Source: Actinomycetota bacterium
GTDB lineage: Bacteria > Actinomycetota > Humimicrobiia > Humimicrobiales > Humimicrobiaceae
DNA length: 5,415 nucleotides
Assembly: GCA_016783995.1 (NCBI GenBank)
Contig: JADHVN010000097.1
Location: forward strand, 1-5,415
Reading direction: 5' to 3'
Part shown: piece after piece, positions 1 to 5,415 of the stretch
How positions within the stretch are numbered: position 1 is the stretch's first letter
How the letters are laid out: every line of letters starts with the position of its first letter
Position numbers and translations under genes: made by a program
The notes under the pieces: generated by a model
The model's database searches: none
The model's input: only the letters and a program-made list of their open reading frames with translations
Told to the model about the DNA's origin: nothing

Positions 1-2
1 TC

Positions 3-30
3 TTGTAAAAGGTTGAGTATCCTGTTACAA
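3..30. repeat. Imperfect inverted repeat upstream of rex
   Basis: The arms TTGTAAAAGG (3-12) and CCTGTTACAA (21-30) are inverted repeats with one mismatch in 10 positions, around an 8-base centre. The outer ends TTGT...ACAA resemble the ends of Rex operators. However, known Rex sites span about 18 bp with a short centre, and this one spans 28 bp. No T-run follows the right arm, so it does not look like an intrinsic terminator of an upstream gene. It may be an operator for autoregulation or a chance hairpin. The repeat is seen directly; any function is inferred. Confidence 0.35.
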
Positions 31-102
31 TTATGCTACAAAGTTTTATTTCAATCTTTGATAATATTTTTATAAAAAATTTATCGGGAATAGATTTTAC
101 AG

Positions 103-747
103 ATGGCAGAGAAAATATATTCTGAAGGTGTTATTTCAAGATTATCCCAATATTTAAAATATATAGTGCAGTTAAAAGAGCTGGGTAAAAGAACTGCAAC
201 CTCCGGGGATATAAGTAGTAATACAGGGGTAAATAGTGCGGAGGTGAGAAGAGACTTAATATATTTTAGGATAAAAGGTAAAAGAGGTGTTGGGTTTAAT
301 ATCGATGATCTCATTAGTTCATTTAATAAGATTTTAGGCTATAATAGGTCTGTCCGTATTGCTTTAATTGGTGCAGGTAATTTAGGTAAGGCGATTTTAA
401 AATATAAGATGCTGGATAGATTTGGCTTCAAGATAGAAAATGTATTTGATAATAACCCGGAAGTAACAGGTAAGGTTATATCAGGGTATGAAGTGCTGGA
501 TATAGGCCAGGTCAAGAATATATTTAAAAAAAAGAATATAGAAATATCAATACTGGCTGTTCCTCCCGGTTCTGCGCAAAAAGTTACTGATATTTTAGTT
601 GAAGCTGGTGTTAAAGTAATAATAAATTATACTTCAGTTCCTATTAAGACTCCTCCAAATGTAAGAATTGAGACAACGGATCCTATTGAAAAATTACTAC
701 ACACTCTGTATTATTTATCCCATACCGGATATGCAGAATATAAATAA
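103..747 (+). CDS. rex: Redox-sensing transcriptional repressor Rex
   Basis: This 214-aa cytoplasmic protein is a Rex-family repressor. Members bind operator DNA when NADH is low and release it when NADH binds, controlling fermentation and respiration genes. Residues about 8-75 form the winged-helix DNA-binding domain, with the family signatures VRRDLIYF (48-55) and GKRGVGFNI (59-67). Residues about 83-200 form the Rossmann NAD(H)-binding domain, with GAGNLGKA (90-97) and VFDNNPE (114-120). The C-terminal helix (about 194-206) fits the domain-swapped dimer helix. Length is normal for the family. The ATG at 103 is supported by the usual start of Rex alignments and an in-frame TAG at 91; its ribosome site is poor (GGGAA at 86-90, 12 bases away). 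The usual NFAP segment reads NYTSVP (175-180), and the usual FGKRG reads IKGKRG, so this is a somewhat divergent Rex. I see no convincing promoter in the AT-rich leader. lcp follows after 28 bases, suggesting one transcript. Confidence 0.93.
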   Translation: MAEKIYSEGVISRLSQYLKYIVQLKELGKRTATSGDISSNTGVNSAEVRRDLIYFRIKGKRGVGFNIDDLISSFNKILGYNRSVRIALIGAGNLGKAILKYKMLDRFGFKIENVFDNNPEVTGKVISGYEVLDIGQVKNIFKKKNIEISILAVPPGSAQKVTDILVEAGVKVIINYTSVPIKTPPNVRIETTDPIEKLLHTLYYLSHTGYAEYK

Positions 748-775
748 TTTCCTGGATATAGAGAATAAGTAAGAT

Positions 776-1603
776 ATGAATAAAGTCAAAGGTTGTTTTA
801 TTACAATACTCACCATTTTTATACTGGTTGTGTTTATATTTCTGTGTATCTCTCTTATGGATTTAAATGGAAGCGGAAACGGTAAGGATATATTATTCCT
901 GGGTGTAGACGTAAGAGAAGAGAGTAATGGTTTTAAAGGTTTAACCGATACTATTATTATTTACCATATCAGTAGCTGGGGAAAGAAAGACAGCCTTATT
1001 TCCATTCCCCGGGATACACGGGTCCAGCTGGAGGAATACGGGTGGAATAAAATTAATGCGGCCTATAAATTTGGCGGCGAAGAAATGATCAAGCAGGAAA
1101 TATACGAACTGACTGGTATTGAGATTGATAGAGTAATGGTTATAAACTTTAAAGGATTTAAGGAAATTATCGATGTACTTGGAGGAGTTGAGATAACGGT
1201 AGAAGAACCTCTTCACGACCCATTATCCGGAGCGGATTTTGATCCTGGGACTTATACAATGAGCGGTGAGCAAGCCTTATCATTTGCAAGATGCAGGGCA
1301 ACTGCAAGAGCTGATATTGATAGGGTAGACAGGCAGAAGTATTTGCTGGATGAAATAATGAGACAGAAATTTAATTTCTCCATGATTAAAAAAGCACCGC
1401 AGGTTATTAAAGTTTTAAATAATGAAACCAGATCAGATTTTACAATATGGGATTTTGGTTCTACAGGATTTGTGTTATTATTTTCAAGTAAGGACATGAA
1501 CCGGATTACGGTACCCACAAAATCAGCTATGATAGACGATATAAGCTATCAGATTGTGGATGAAGATGAAGTAAAGGAATTTTTAAGTGGTTATCTAAAA
1601 TAA
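776..1603 (+). CDS. LytR-CpsA-Psr (LCP) family cell-envelope protein
   Basis: This 275-aa protein belongs to the LCP family. Members sit in the membrane with the catalytic domain outside and transfer undecaprenyl-pyrophosphate-linked polymers (teichoic acid, capsule or similar) onto peptidoglycan. A short basic N-terminus is followed by one membrane segment (about 7-28). The LCP domain covers about 38-200: DILFLGVD (38-45), GLTDT (55-59) with Asp58, SIPRDTRV (76-83) with Arg79 and Asp80, WNKINAAYKFGG (90-101), INFKGF (123-128), DVLGGVEI (133-140), GEQALSFARCR (164-174) and DIDRVDRQ (180-187). The Asp and Arg residues that bind pyrophosphate and Mg2+ in the family all appear to be present. The protein is short for the family because the membrane anchor leads almost directly into the domain and there is no C-terminal extension. 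The ribosome site before ATG 776 is weak. The tight spacing after rex suggests co-transcription. The polymer it transfers cannot be told from the sequence. Confidence 0.93.
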   Translation: MNKVKGCFITILTIFILVVFIFLCISLMDLNGSGNGKDILFLGVDVREESNGFKGLTDTIIIYHISSWGKKDSLISIPRDTRVQLEEYGWNKINAAYKFGGEEMIKQEIYELTGIEIDRVMVINFKGFKEIIDVLGGVEITVEEPLHDPLSGADFDPGTYTMSGEQALSFARCRATARADIDRVDRQKYLLDEIMRQKFNFSMIKKAPQVIKVLNNETRSDFTIWDFGSTGFVLLFSSKDMNRITVPTKSAMIDDISYQIVDEDEVKEFLSGYLK

Positions 1604-1608
1604 AAGCC

Positions 1609-1638
1609 TACTGTAACAGTATCAGAGTATCTGGTTTT
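1609..1638 (+). terminator. Small hairpins after lcp, possible weak terminator
   Basis: Just after the lcp stop codon there are two adjacent small stems. TACTG (1609-1613) pairs with CAGTA (1617-1621) around TAA. ATCAGA (1621-1626) pairs with TCTGGT (1630-1635) around GTA, with one G-U pair. They share base 1621, so they probably compete at the margin. A run of four T (1635-1638) overlaps and follows the second stem. Stems are short and low in GC, so termination would be weak at best. The 112-base gap is consistent with a transcript boundary here. Confidence 0.3.
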
Positions 1639-1685
1639 AAAAATAAATCGGAGATAATAAAATATCTATATTTGCAAAAGAGAAA

Positions 1686-1694
1686 TGATATACA
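1686..1694 (+). promoter_or_regulatory. Possible extended -10 promoter element before the unknown gene
   Basis: TGATATACA matches the extended -10 pattern TGnTATAAT at most positions. No good -35 hexamer lies 16-18 bases upstream. Transcription would start near 1701, leaving a leader of only about 15 bases with the ribosome site at its front. In such AT-rich DNA a match like this can arise by chance. Confidence 0.22.
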
Positions 1695-1702
1695 ACATTA
1701 AC

Positions 1703-1711
1703 AGGGGTGAT
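1703..1711 (+). promoter_or_regulatory. Ribosome binding site that sets the start of the 104-aa protein
   Basis: AGGGGTGAT is a strong, extended Shine-Dalgarno sequence ending 4 bases before ATG 1716. A GTG at 1707 lies inside this site, so it cannot be the start it serves. This decides for ATG 1716. Confidence 0.7.
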
Positions 1712-1715
1712 AGCA

Positions 1716-2030
1716 ATGGCTAATGATATGGATTTAAGCATAGCGAATATTTCGTCTCTTACAAGTAAAGTTGATTTTTTATTACAGGTTTCAAAAAAAT
1801 CCAGGAAACTTGATTATTTTATAAAAAGAAATATACCTGCCAATGAAAAAAGCTGGTTAAGTGATCTAAAAAGCTGGAAGCTTAATAGCAAGTGGCTTTT
1901 AAAAGTTTCAGATATCTGTCTTAAGGATTACGATCAGGTCTTTTTTGATTGTGGTGAAGAACTCCTGGATTTGAATGATTCAAAAAATTATCAAACTTTT
2001 AGAGAAAAAATAATGGAAGAATTTATGTAA
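1716..2030 (+). CDS. Unrecognised small protein, 104 aa
   Basis: I do not recognise this protein. It is probably a real gene because it has one of the best ribosome sites in the window, a clean open frame in line with its neighbours, and the same AT-rich codon use. The product is soluble-looking, with no signal peptide or membrane segment. It is rich in Lys, Ser, Leu and Asp. The middle is basic, with three spaced tryptophans (47, 54, 60) in WLSDLKSWKLNSKW (47-60). The C-terminal third is acidic (DYDQVFFDCGEELLDLND, 71-88) and holds Cys79; the only other cysteine is Cys68. The pattern suggests mostly helices. Two cysteines 11 apart are not a recognisable metal site. It lies between an envelope gene and purB but is separated by gaps of 112 and 87 bases, so context gives no clear role. 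It starts at ATG 1716 rather than GTG 1707. Confidence 0.7.
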   Translation: MANDMDLSIANISSLTSKVDFLLQVSKKSRKLDYFIKRNIPANEKSWLSDLKSWKLNSKWLLKVSDICLKDYDQVFFDCGEELLDLNDSKNYQTFREKIMEEFM

Positions 2031-2060
2031 CTATGTTACTTATTTGGATGGTTATATAGA

Positions 2061-2088
2061 TTGAAAAATATGCAGTGTAATTTATATT
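2061..2088 (+). promoter_or_regulatory. Candidate sigma-A-type promoter of purB
   Basis: TTGAAA (2061-2066) and TATATT (2083-2088) are separated by 16 bases, a reasonable housekeeping promoter. Transcription would begin near 2095, giving a leader of about 23 bases before purB. That leader is too short for a riboswitch, and I see no purine-riboswitch-like structure in the gap. Confidence 0.45.
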
Positions 2089-2106
2089 AATTATCTTATT
2101 TTATAC

Positions 2107-2113
2107 AAGGAGT
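2107..2113 (+). promoter_or_regulatory. Ribosome binding site that sets the purB start
   Basis: AAGGAGT is a near-consensus Shine-Dalgarno sequence 4 bases before ATG 2118. A GTG at 2112 overlaps it and is therefore not a likely start. The protein then begins MIPRYTTREM, which matches the start of PurB proteins. Confidence 0.75.
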
Positions 2114-2117
2114 GGTT

Positions 2118-3413
2118 ATGATTCCCAGATATACCACGAGAGAGATGGGCAGGGTATGGGATGATGAAAATAAATTCAGTAAGTGGCTTGAGGTTGAAAA
2201 AGCAGTAGCCAGAGCGCAGGCAGGTCTTGGTATTATTCCGAAAAAAGCTGCAGATGATATAAATAAGAAAGCTAAATTTGAAATTTCAAAAATAGATGAG
2301 ATTGAGACTGAGACACATCATGATGTCATTGCTTTCCTGACCAATGTATCTTCATATATTGGAGATTCGTCTAAATATCTCCATTATGGGCTGACCTCAT
2401 CAGATGTCGGGGACAGCGCTCTTTCACTGCAGATGCTTGAAGCAACAGATATAATTGAAAAGAAAATAAAAAAGATTCTAAATATTTTAAAATCCAAATC
2501 TAAAAAGTATAGTCATACAGTTATGGTAGGCAGAACCCACGGGATCCATGCAGAGCCAACCACTCTAGGGCTTAAGTTTTGTATGTATGCTTTTGAGATG
2601 GCAAGAAACCTTGAAAGACTGAGGCAGGCAAGGGAAAATATTAGATGTGGAAAAATATCCGGTGCTGTTGGCACTTATGCCAACACATCCCCTGAAATCG
2701 AGAAAAAAGTCTGTGATATCCTGGGCTTAAAACCATCACCTGTATCCACCCAAATTCTTCAAAGAGACAGGCATGCACAATTAATTTCAGCTCTGGCAAT
2801 TTGTGGAGCCACTCTGGAAAAAATAGCTCTTGAAGTCAGGAACTTACAGAGAACAGATGTTAAGGAAGTTGAAGAACCTTTCGCCATAGGACAAAAAGGT
2901 TCTTCTGCTATGCCCCATAAGAAAAACCCTATTATCTGTGAAAGAATATGTGGACTGGCACGGGTTTTAAGATCATATGCAACAACTGCTATGGAGAATA
3001 TTGCATTATGGCACGAAAGGGATATATCACACTCTTCAGCGGAAAGAATAATAATTCCTGATAGTTTTATCTTACTTGATTATATGCTGGAAAAAGCAAT
3101 ATTTGTGGTTGAAGGCTTGAATATAATCGAATCAAATATGAAAAGAAATCTAATGAAATACGGGGGAATTATTTTTTCGCAGAGGGTGCTGCTGGAACTT
3201 ATAAAAAAAGGGATGGGTAGAGAAGATGCTTATATTCTTGTCCAGAAGGCAGCTCTAGAGGCATGGAGTAGTGAAGGTAATTTTAAAGAAAACCTGATGA
3301 AAGAAGAAAAAGTGCTATCTTTTTTAAGCATGGATGAATTAGAGGAACTATTTGAAGTTAAATATCATTTAAGATACGTAGATAAAATTATTGATAGGTT
3401 AGAATGTATTTAA
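2118..3413 (+). CDS. purB: Adenylosuccinate lyase
   Basis: This 431-aa cytoplasmic enzyme of the fumarase/aspartase superfamily works twice in purine synthesis, splitting fumarate from SAICAR to give AICAR and from adenylosuccinate to give AMP. It acts as a homotetramer in known members. The superfamily signature GSSAMPHKKNP (261-271) is intact and carries the mobile serine loop (Ser262/263). Other active-site features are THHDV (66-70) with His68, LHYGLTSSD (88-96) with His89, and GRTHGIHAEPTT (138-149) with His141, the general acid in the family. QRDRHA (215-220) and LWHERDISHSSAER (297-310) are also typical. As remembered, length and these His positions match Bacillus subtilis PurB exactly. 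It starts at ATG 2118, set by the ribosome site at 2107-2113. Arginine codons are AGA/AGG in 23 of 24 cases, the native pattern here. purL follows after 75 bases, so the two may be co-transcribed. Confidence 0.97.
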   Translation: MIPRYTTREMGRVWDDENKFSKWLEVEKAVARAQAGLGIIPKKAADDINKKAKFEISKIDEIETETHHDVIAFLTNVSSYIGDSSKYLHYGLTSSDVGDSALSLQMLEATDIIEKKIKKILNILKSKSKKYSHTVMVGRTHGIHAEPTTLGLKFCMYAFEMARNLERLRQARENIRCGKISGAVGTYANTSPEIEKKVCDILGLKPSPVSTQILQRDRHAQLISALAICGATLEKIALEVRNLQRTDVKEVEEPFAIGQKGSSAMPHKKNPIICERICGLARVLRSYATTAMENIALWHERDISHSSAERIIIPDSFILLDYMLEKAIFVVEGLNIIESNMKRNLMKYGGIIFSQRVLLELIKKGMGREDAYILVQKAALEAWSSEGNFKENLMKEEKVLSFLSMDELEELFEVKYHLRYVDKIIDRLECI

Positions 3414-3448
3414 GGATAAAAAGTATGTACTAGTTCAGAATCAGTTTG

Positions 3449-3472
3449 TATTTTTAAGTTGCAGTAAAAATA
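3449..3472. repeat. AT-only inverted repeat between purB and purL
   Basis: TATTTTTA (3449-3456) and TAAAAATA (3465-3472) are perfect inverted repeats around the 8-base centre AGTTGCAG. An all-AT stem is too weak to terminate transcription well and has no following T-run on the + strand. It could be a protein-binding site controlling purL, or simply AT-rich spacer. The repeat is seen; a function is speculation. Confidence 0.3.
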
Positions 3473-3486
3473 AGGGAATGAAGGGA
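3472..3486 (+). promoter_or_regulatory. Doubled ribosome binding site before purL
   Basis: AAGGGA occurs twice, at 3472-3477 and 3481-3486. For ATG 3489 the first copy is slightly too far (12 bases from AAGGG) and the second too close (3 bases). Between them lies a three-codon frame, ATG AAG GGA TAA (3478-3489), whose stop shares a base with the purL ATG (TAATG). An in-frame TAA at 3471 rules out a longer purL start. Confidence 0.45.
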
Positions 3487-3488
3487 TA

Positions 3489-5415
3489 ATGCAGCTGTTT
3501 TACCGGCGTATCGATAAGAATTTTGAATATTGTTACTACATTGAGACTTCCAGGCCACTTACCAAATCAGAATTAGGGATACTCAGCTGGCTTCTTGCAG
3601 AAACATTCGAAAAAGAGAATTTTGGAGAGAAATCGTTTCTTGATAATGGCAAGCAAAGCGTAATCGAAATCGGTCCCCGATTGAATTTTGAGACAGCACT
3701 TTCGACAAATGCTGTTGCCATCTGCCACGCATGTGGACTAGCGAAGGTCACCCGTATTGAGCTCTCAAGACGGTATGCCCTGCCTGCGGAAACTGACCGG
3801 TCACAATTTGCCAGTGCACATTACGACCGGATGACAGAGTGTGTCTATCCCGGACCACTGGAAACATTTGAAGTTGGAATTGTGCCGGAGAAAGTATACA
3901 CGGTGCCGTTGATAGAAGAGGGTATTGAAGAACTTAAGAAATTTAACCGTAAAATAGGCCTTGGAATGGATGAGTGGGATATCAAGTTCTACTATAACCT
4001 GTTTGTAAATAAGATAGGAAGAAACCCCACCAATGTGGAATGTTTTCAACTTGGCCAGGCTAACAGCGAACATTCGCGTCACTGGTTTTTTAAAGGTAAA
4101 CTTTTAATTGATGGTAAGGAAATTTCTGAAACCCTGCTTAAGATAATAAAATCGCCGCTAATTGCCAATCCTTCTAACAGCATAATTGCGTTTAAGGATA
4201 ACTCTAGTGGTATTACCGGGTATAGAGTCTGGACCATCATACCAGAATATCCGGGGATCTGTTCCCCGTTTTGTAAGTACCAGTTTACCTATCATCTCAT
4301 ATTTACTGCTGAGACGCATAACTTTCCGAGTGGTGTGGCACCGTTTCCAGGAGCTGAAACCGGGACCGGAGGAAGGATACGTGATGTTCAGGCAACTGGA
4401 AGAGGGGGTCTGGTTATTGCCGGTACTGCAGGGTACTGCGCCGGAAATCTAAACATTCCTGGATATATGATCCCCGGAGAGGATGGTAAATTTCTCTATC
4501 CTTCGAATCTCGCTTCTCCACTGAAGATTATGATAGGAGAAAGTGATGGCGCGTCAGATTACGGGAATAAATTTGGTGAGCCTGTAATCCAGGGTTTTAC
4601 CAGAACATTTGGCTTAAGGCTCCCTCGTGGCGAGCGGCGTGAGTGGGTAAAACCGATTATGTTTACCGGTGGGATCGGCCAGATTGACCACCGTCATGTA
4701 AAGAAAAAAATAGCGGAGCCGGGTTTGAAAATTGTGCAGGTTGGCGGTCCTGCTTACCGTATCGGTGTGGGTGGTGGTTCTGCCTCCAGTATGGTTCAGG
4801 GAGAAAATATAGAAGAACTTGATTTTAATGCTGTACAGCGTGGGAATGCCCAGATAGAACAGAAGATGAACCGGGTAATAAGGGCATGTATTGAAATAGG
4901 AGAGAGGAATCCTATTATGAGCATCCATGACCAGGGTGCTGGCGGACCCTGTAATGTTCTAACTGAACTCGTTGAACCAGCAGGTGGTAGAATTGAAATC
5001 CGCAATATACAGGTTGGCGATAAGACTATGTCAGTACTTGAGATATGGGGCGCGGAATACCAGGAGCGGAATGCTTTTCTCATTAAGGCGGAGCATTTAG
5101 AAGGGTTTCAGGCTATATGCCAGAGAGAGAAAGTTAACTGCGAAGTCCTTGGGGAAATCACTGGTGATGGACAGATAGTAGTTCATGATAGCTGGGATAA
5201 ATCAAATCCAGTTGACCTTAATCTTAATGAAATCTTGAGCAATATTCCTCAAAAAACCTTTAATCTGGAAAGTATTTCTGAGAAGTTAAAGCCACTTGAG
5301 CTGCCCTGCGATATTTCAGTTGAAAAGGTCTTAGAGCTTATATTCAGGTTGCCATCAGTGGGGTCCAAAGGATTTCTGGTAAGAAAGGTTGACCGGAGTG
5401 TAACCGGACTTATTG
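3489..5415 (+). CDS. purL: Phosphoribosylformylglycinamidine synthase, large single-chain type (3' end beyond window)
   Basis: This enzyme performs step 4 of purine synthesis in the cytoplasm: FGAR + glutamine + ATP gives FGAM. 642 codons are visible without a stop; full single-chain forms have about 1,300. Order: PurS-like N-terminal domain (about 1-145); linker domain (about 155-205) with NPTNVECFQLGQ and NSEHSRHWFF (192-201); first synthase half (about 270-570) with TAETHNFPSGVAPF (273-286), TGTGGRIRD (291-299), NGASDYGNKFGEP-like DGASDYGNKFGEP (353-365), GGPAYRIGVGGG (419-430) and HDQGAGG (480-486); then the start of the second half, ending at KVDRSVTGLI (633-642). The C-terminal glutaminase domain should lie downstream, so purS and purQ should not be needed. 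The motifs, as remembered, are closer to plant and animal PFAS than to E. coli PurL or the split Bacillus enzyme. Arginine codons are CGN in 20 of 34 cases, and GC is high and uneven (66/120 over 3721-3840, 17/60 over 5221-5280), unlike the neighbours. This suggests transfer. Function is near certain; origin is inferred. Confidence 0.95.
   Translation, partial: MQLFYRRIDKNFEYCYYIETSRPLTKSELGILSWLLAETFEKENFGEKSFLDNGKQSVIEIGPRLNFETALSTNAVAICHACGLAKVTRIELSRRYALPAETDRSQFASAHYDRMTECVYPGPLETFEVGIVPEKVYTVPLIEEGIEELKKFNRKIGLGMDEWDIKFYYNLFVNKIGRNPTNVECFQLGQANSEHSRHWFFKGKLLIDGKEISETLLKIIKSPLIANPSNSIIAFKDNSSGITGYRVWTIIPEYPGICSPFCKYQFTYHLIFTAETHNFPSGVAPFPGAETGTGGRIRDVQATGRGGLVIAGTAGYCAGNLNIPGYMIPGEDGKFLYPSNLASPLKIMIGESDGASDYGNKFGEPVIQGFTRTFGLRLPRGERREWVKPIMFTGGIGQIDHRHVKKKIAEPGLKIVQVGGPAYRIGVGGGSASSMVQGENIEELDFNAVQRGNAQIEQKMNRVIRACIEIGERNPIMSIHDQGAGGPCNVLTELVEPAGGRIEIRNIQVGDKTMSVLEIWGAEYQERNAFLIKAEHLEGFQAICQREKVNCEVLGEITGDGQIVVHDSWDKSNPVDLNLNEILSNIPQKTFNLESISEKLKPLELPCDISVEKVLELIFRLPSVGSKGFLVRKVDRSVTGLI

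Noticed and set aside
81..314. A 77-codon - strand open frame over the rex start
   Set aside because: It is antisense to the Rex winged-helix domain and has no independent support.
941..1518. Two - strand open frames (941-1216 and 1252-1518)
   Set aside because: They are antisense to the LCP domain, whose motifs are clearly coded on the + strand.
1707..1715. GTG at 1707 as the start of the small protein
   Set aside because: The GTG is part of the Shine-Dalgarno sequence itself; ATG 1716 is correctly spaced.
2112..2117. GTG at 2112 as the start of purB
   Set aside because: It overlaps the AAGGAG ribosome site, and starting at ATG 2118 gives the expected 431-residue PurB.
2031..2117. A purine riboswitch or similar leader before purB
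   Set aside because: The gap is only 87 bases, the likely leader is about 23 bases, and no conserved riboswitch core is visible.
3536..4082. Two - strand open frames (3536-3751 and 3801-4082)
   Set aside because: They are antisense to the N-terminal and linker domains of PurL, with no ribosome site or recognisable product.
4186..4452. An 88-codon open frame on the + strand inside purL
   Set aside because: It lies in another frame entirely within the strongly conserved PurL frame and its translation shows no family features.
4614..5083. Two overlapping open frames on the - strand (4614-4928 and 4796-5083)
   Set aside because: Both are antisense to conserved PurL motifs (GGPAYRIGVGGG, HDQGAGG) and look like by-products of its codon use.

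Overview
The window carries five protein genes, all on the + strand, and no visible RNA genes, mobile elements or CRISPR repeats. In order they are: a redox-sensing repressor of the Rex family; a LytR-CpsA-Psr (LCP) cell-envelope protein; a 104-residue protein I do not recognise; purB (adenylosuccinate lyase); and the first 642 codons of a large single-chain purL (FGAM synthase), which runs off the right edge.

Organism. The first four genes are AT-rich (86 G/C in 240 bases over 2161-2400) and use almost only AGA/AGG for arginine. Ribosome binding sites are mostly of the strong AGGAG/GGGGTGA kind. Rex, an LCP protein and a PurB of exactly the Bacillus subtilis length (431 aa, same His positions) point to a low-GC Gram-positive-like bacterium (Clostridia-like) or an allied uncultured phylum. 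The sequence does not decide between these.

Layout. Bases 1-102 are a leader with an imperfect inverted repeat (3-30). rex (103-747) and lcp (776-1603) are 28 bases apart and look co-transcribed. A 112-base gap with small hairpins separates them from the unknown gene (1716-2030). An 87-base gap with a plausible sigma-A-type promoter leads to purB (2118-3413), and a 75-base gap with an AT-only inverted repeat leads to purL (3489 to the edge). purB and purL form a small purine-biosynthesis block: PurL acts at step 4 (FGAR to FGAM), while PurB acts at the SAICAR-to-AICAR step and again in AMP formation.

Most notable point. The purL product resembles plant and animal single-chain FGAM synthases (PFAS) more than the split PurS/PurQ/PurL system common in low-GC Gram-positives. 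Its arginine codon use (20 of 34 CGN, against 1 of 24 in purB) and its higher, uneven GC content differ from its neighbours. Horizontal acquisition is the best explanation, but it needs a phylogeny. I found no sign of a wholly new multi-gene system here.
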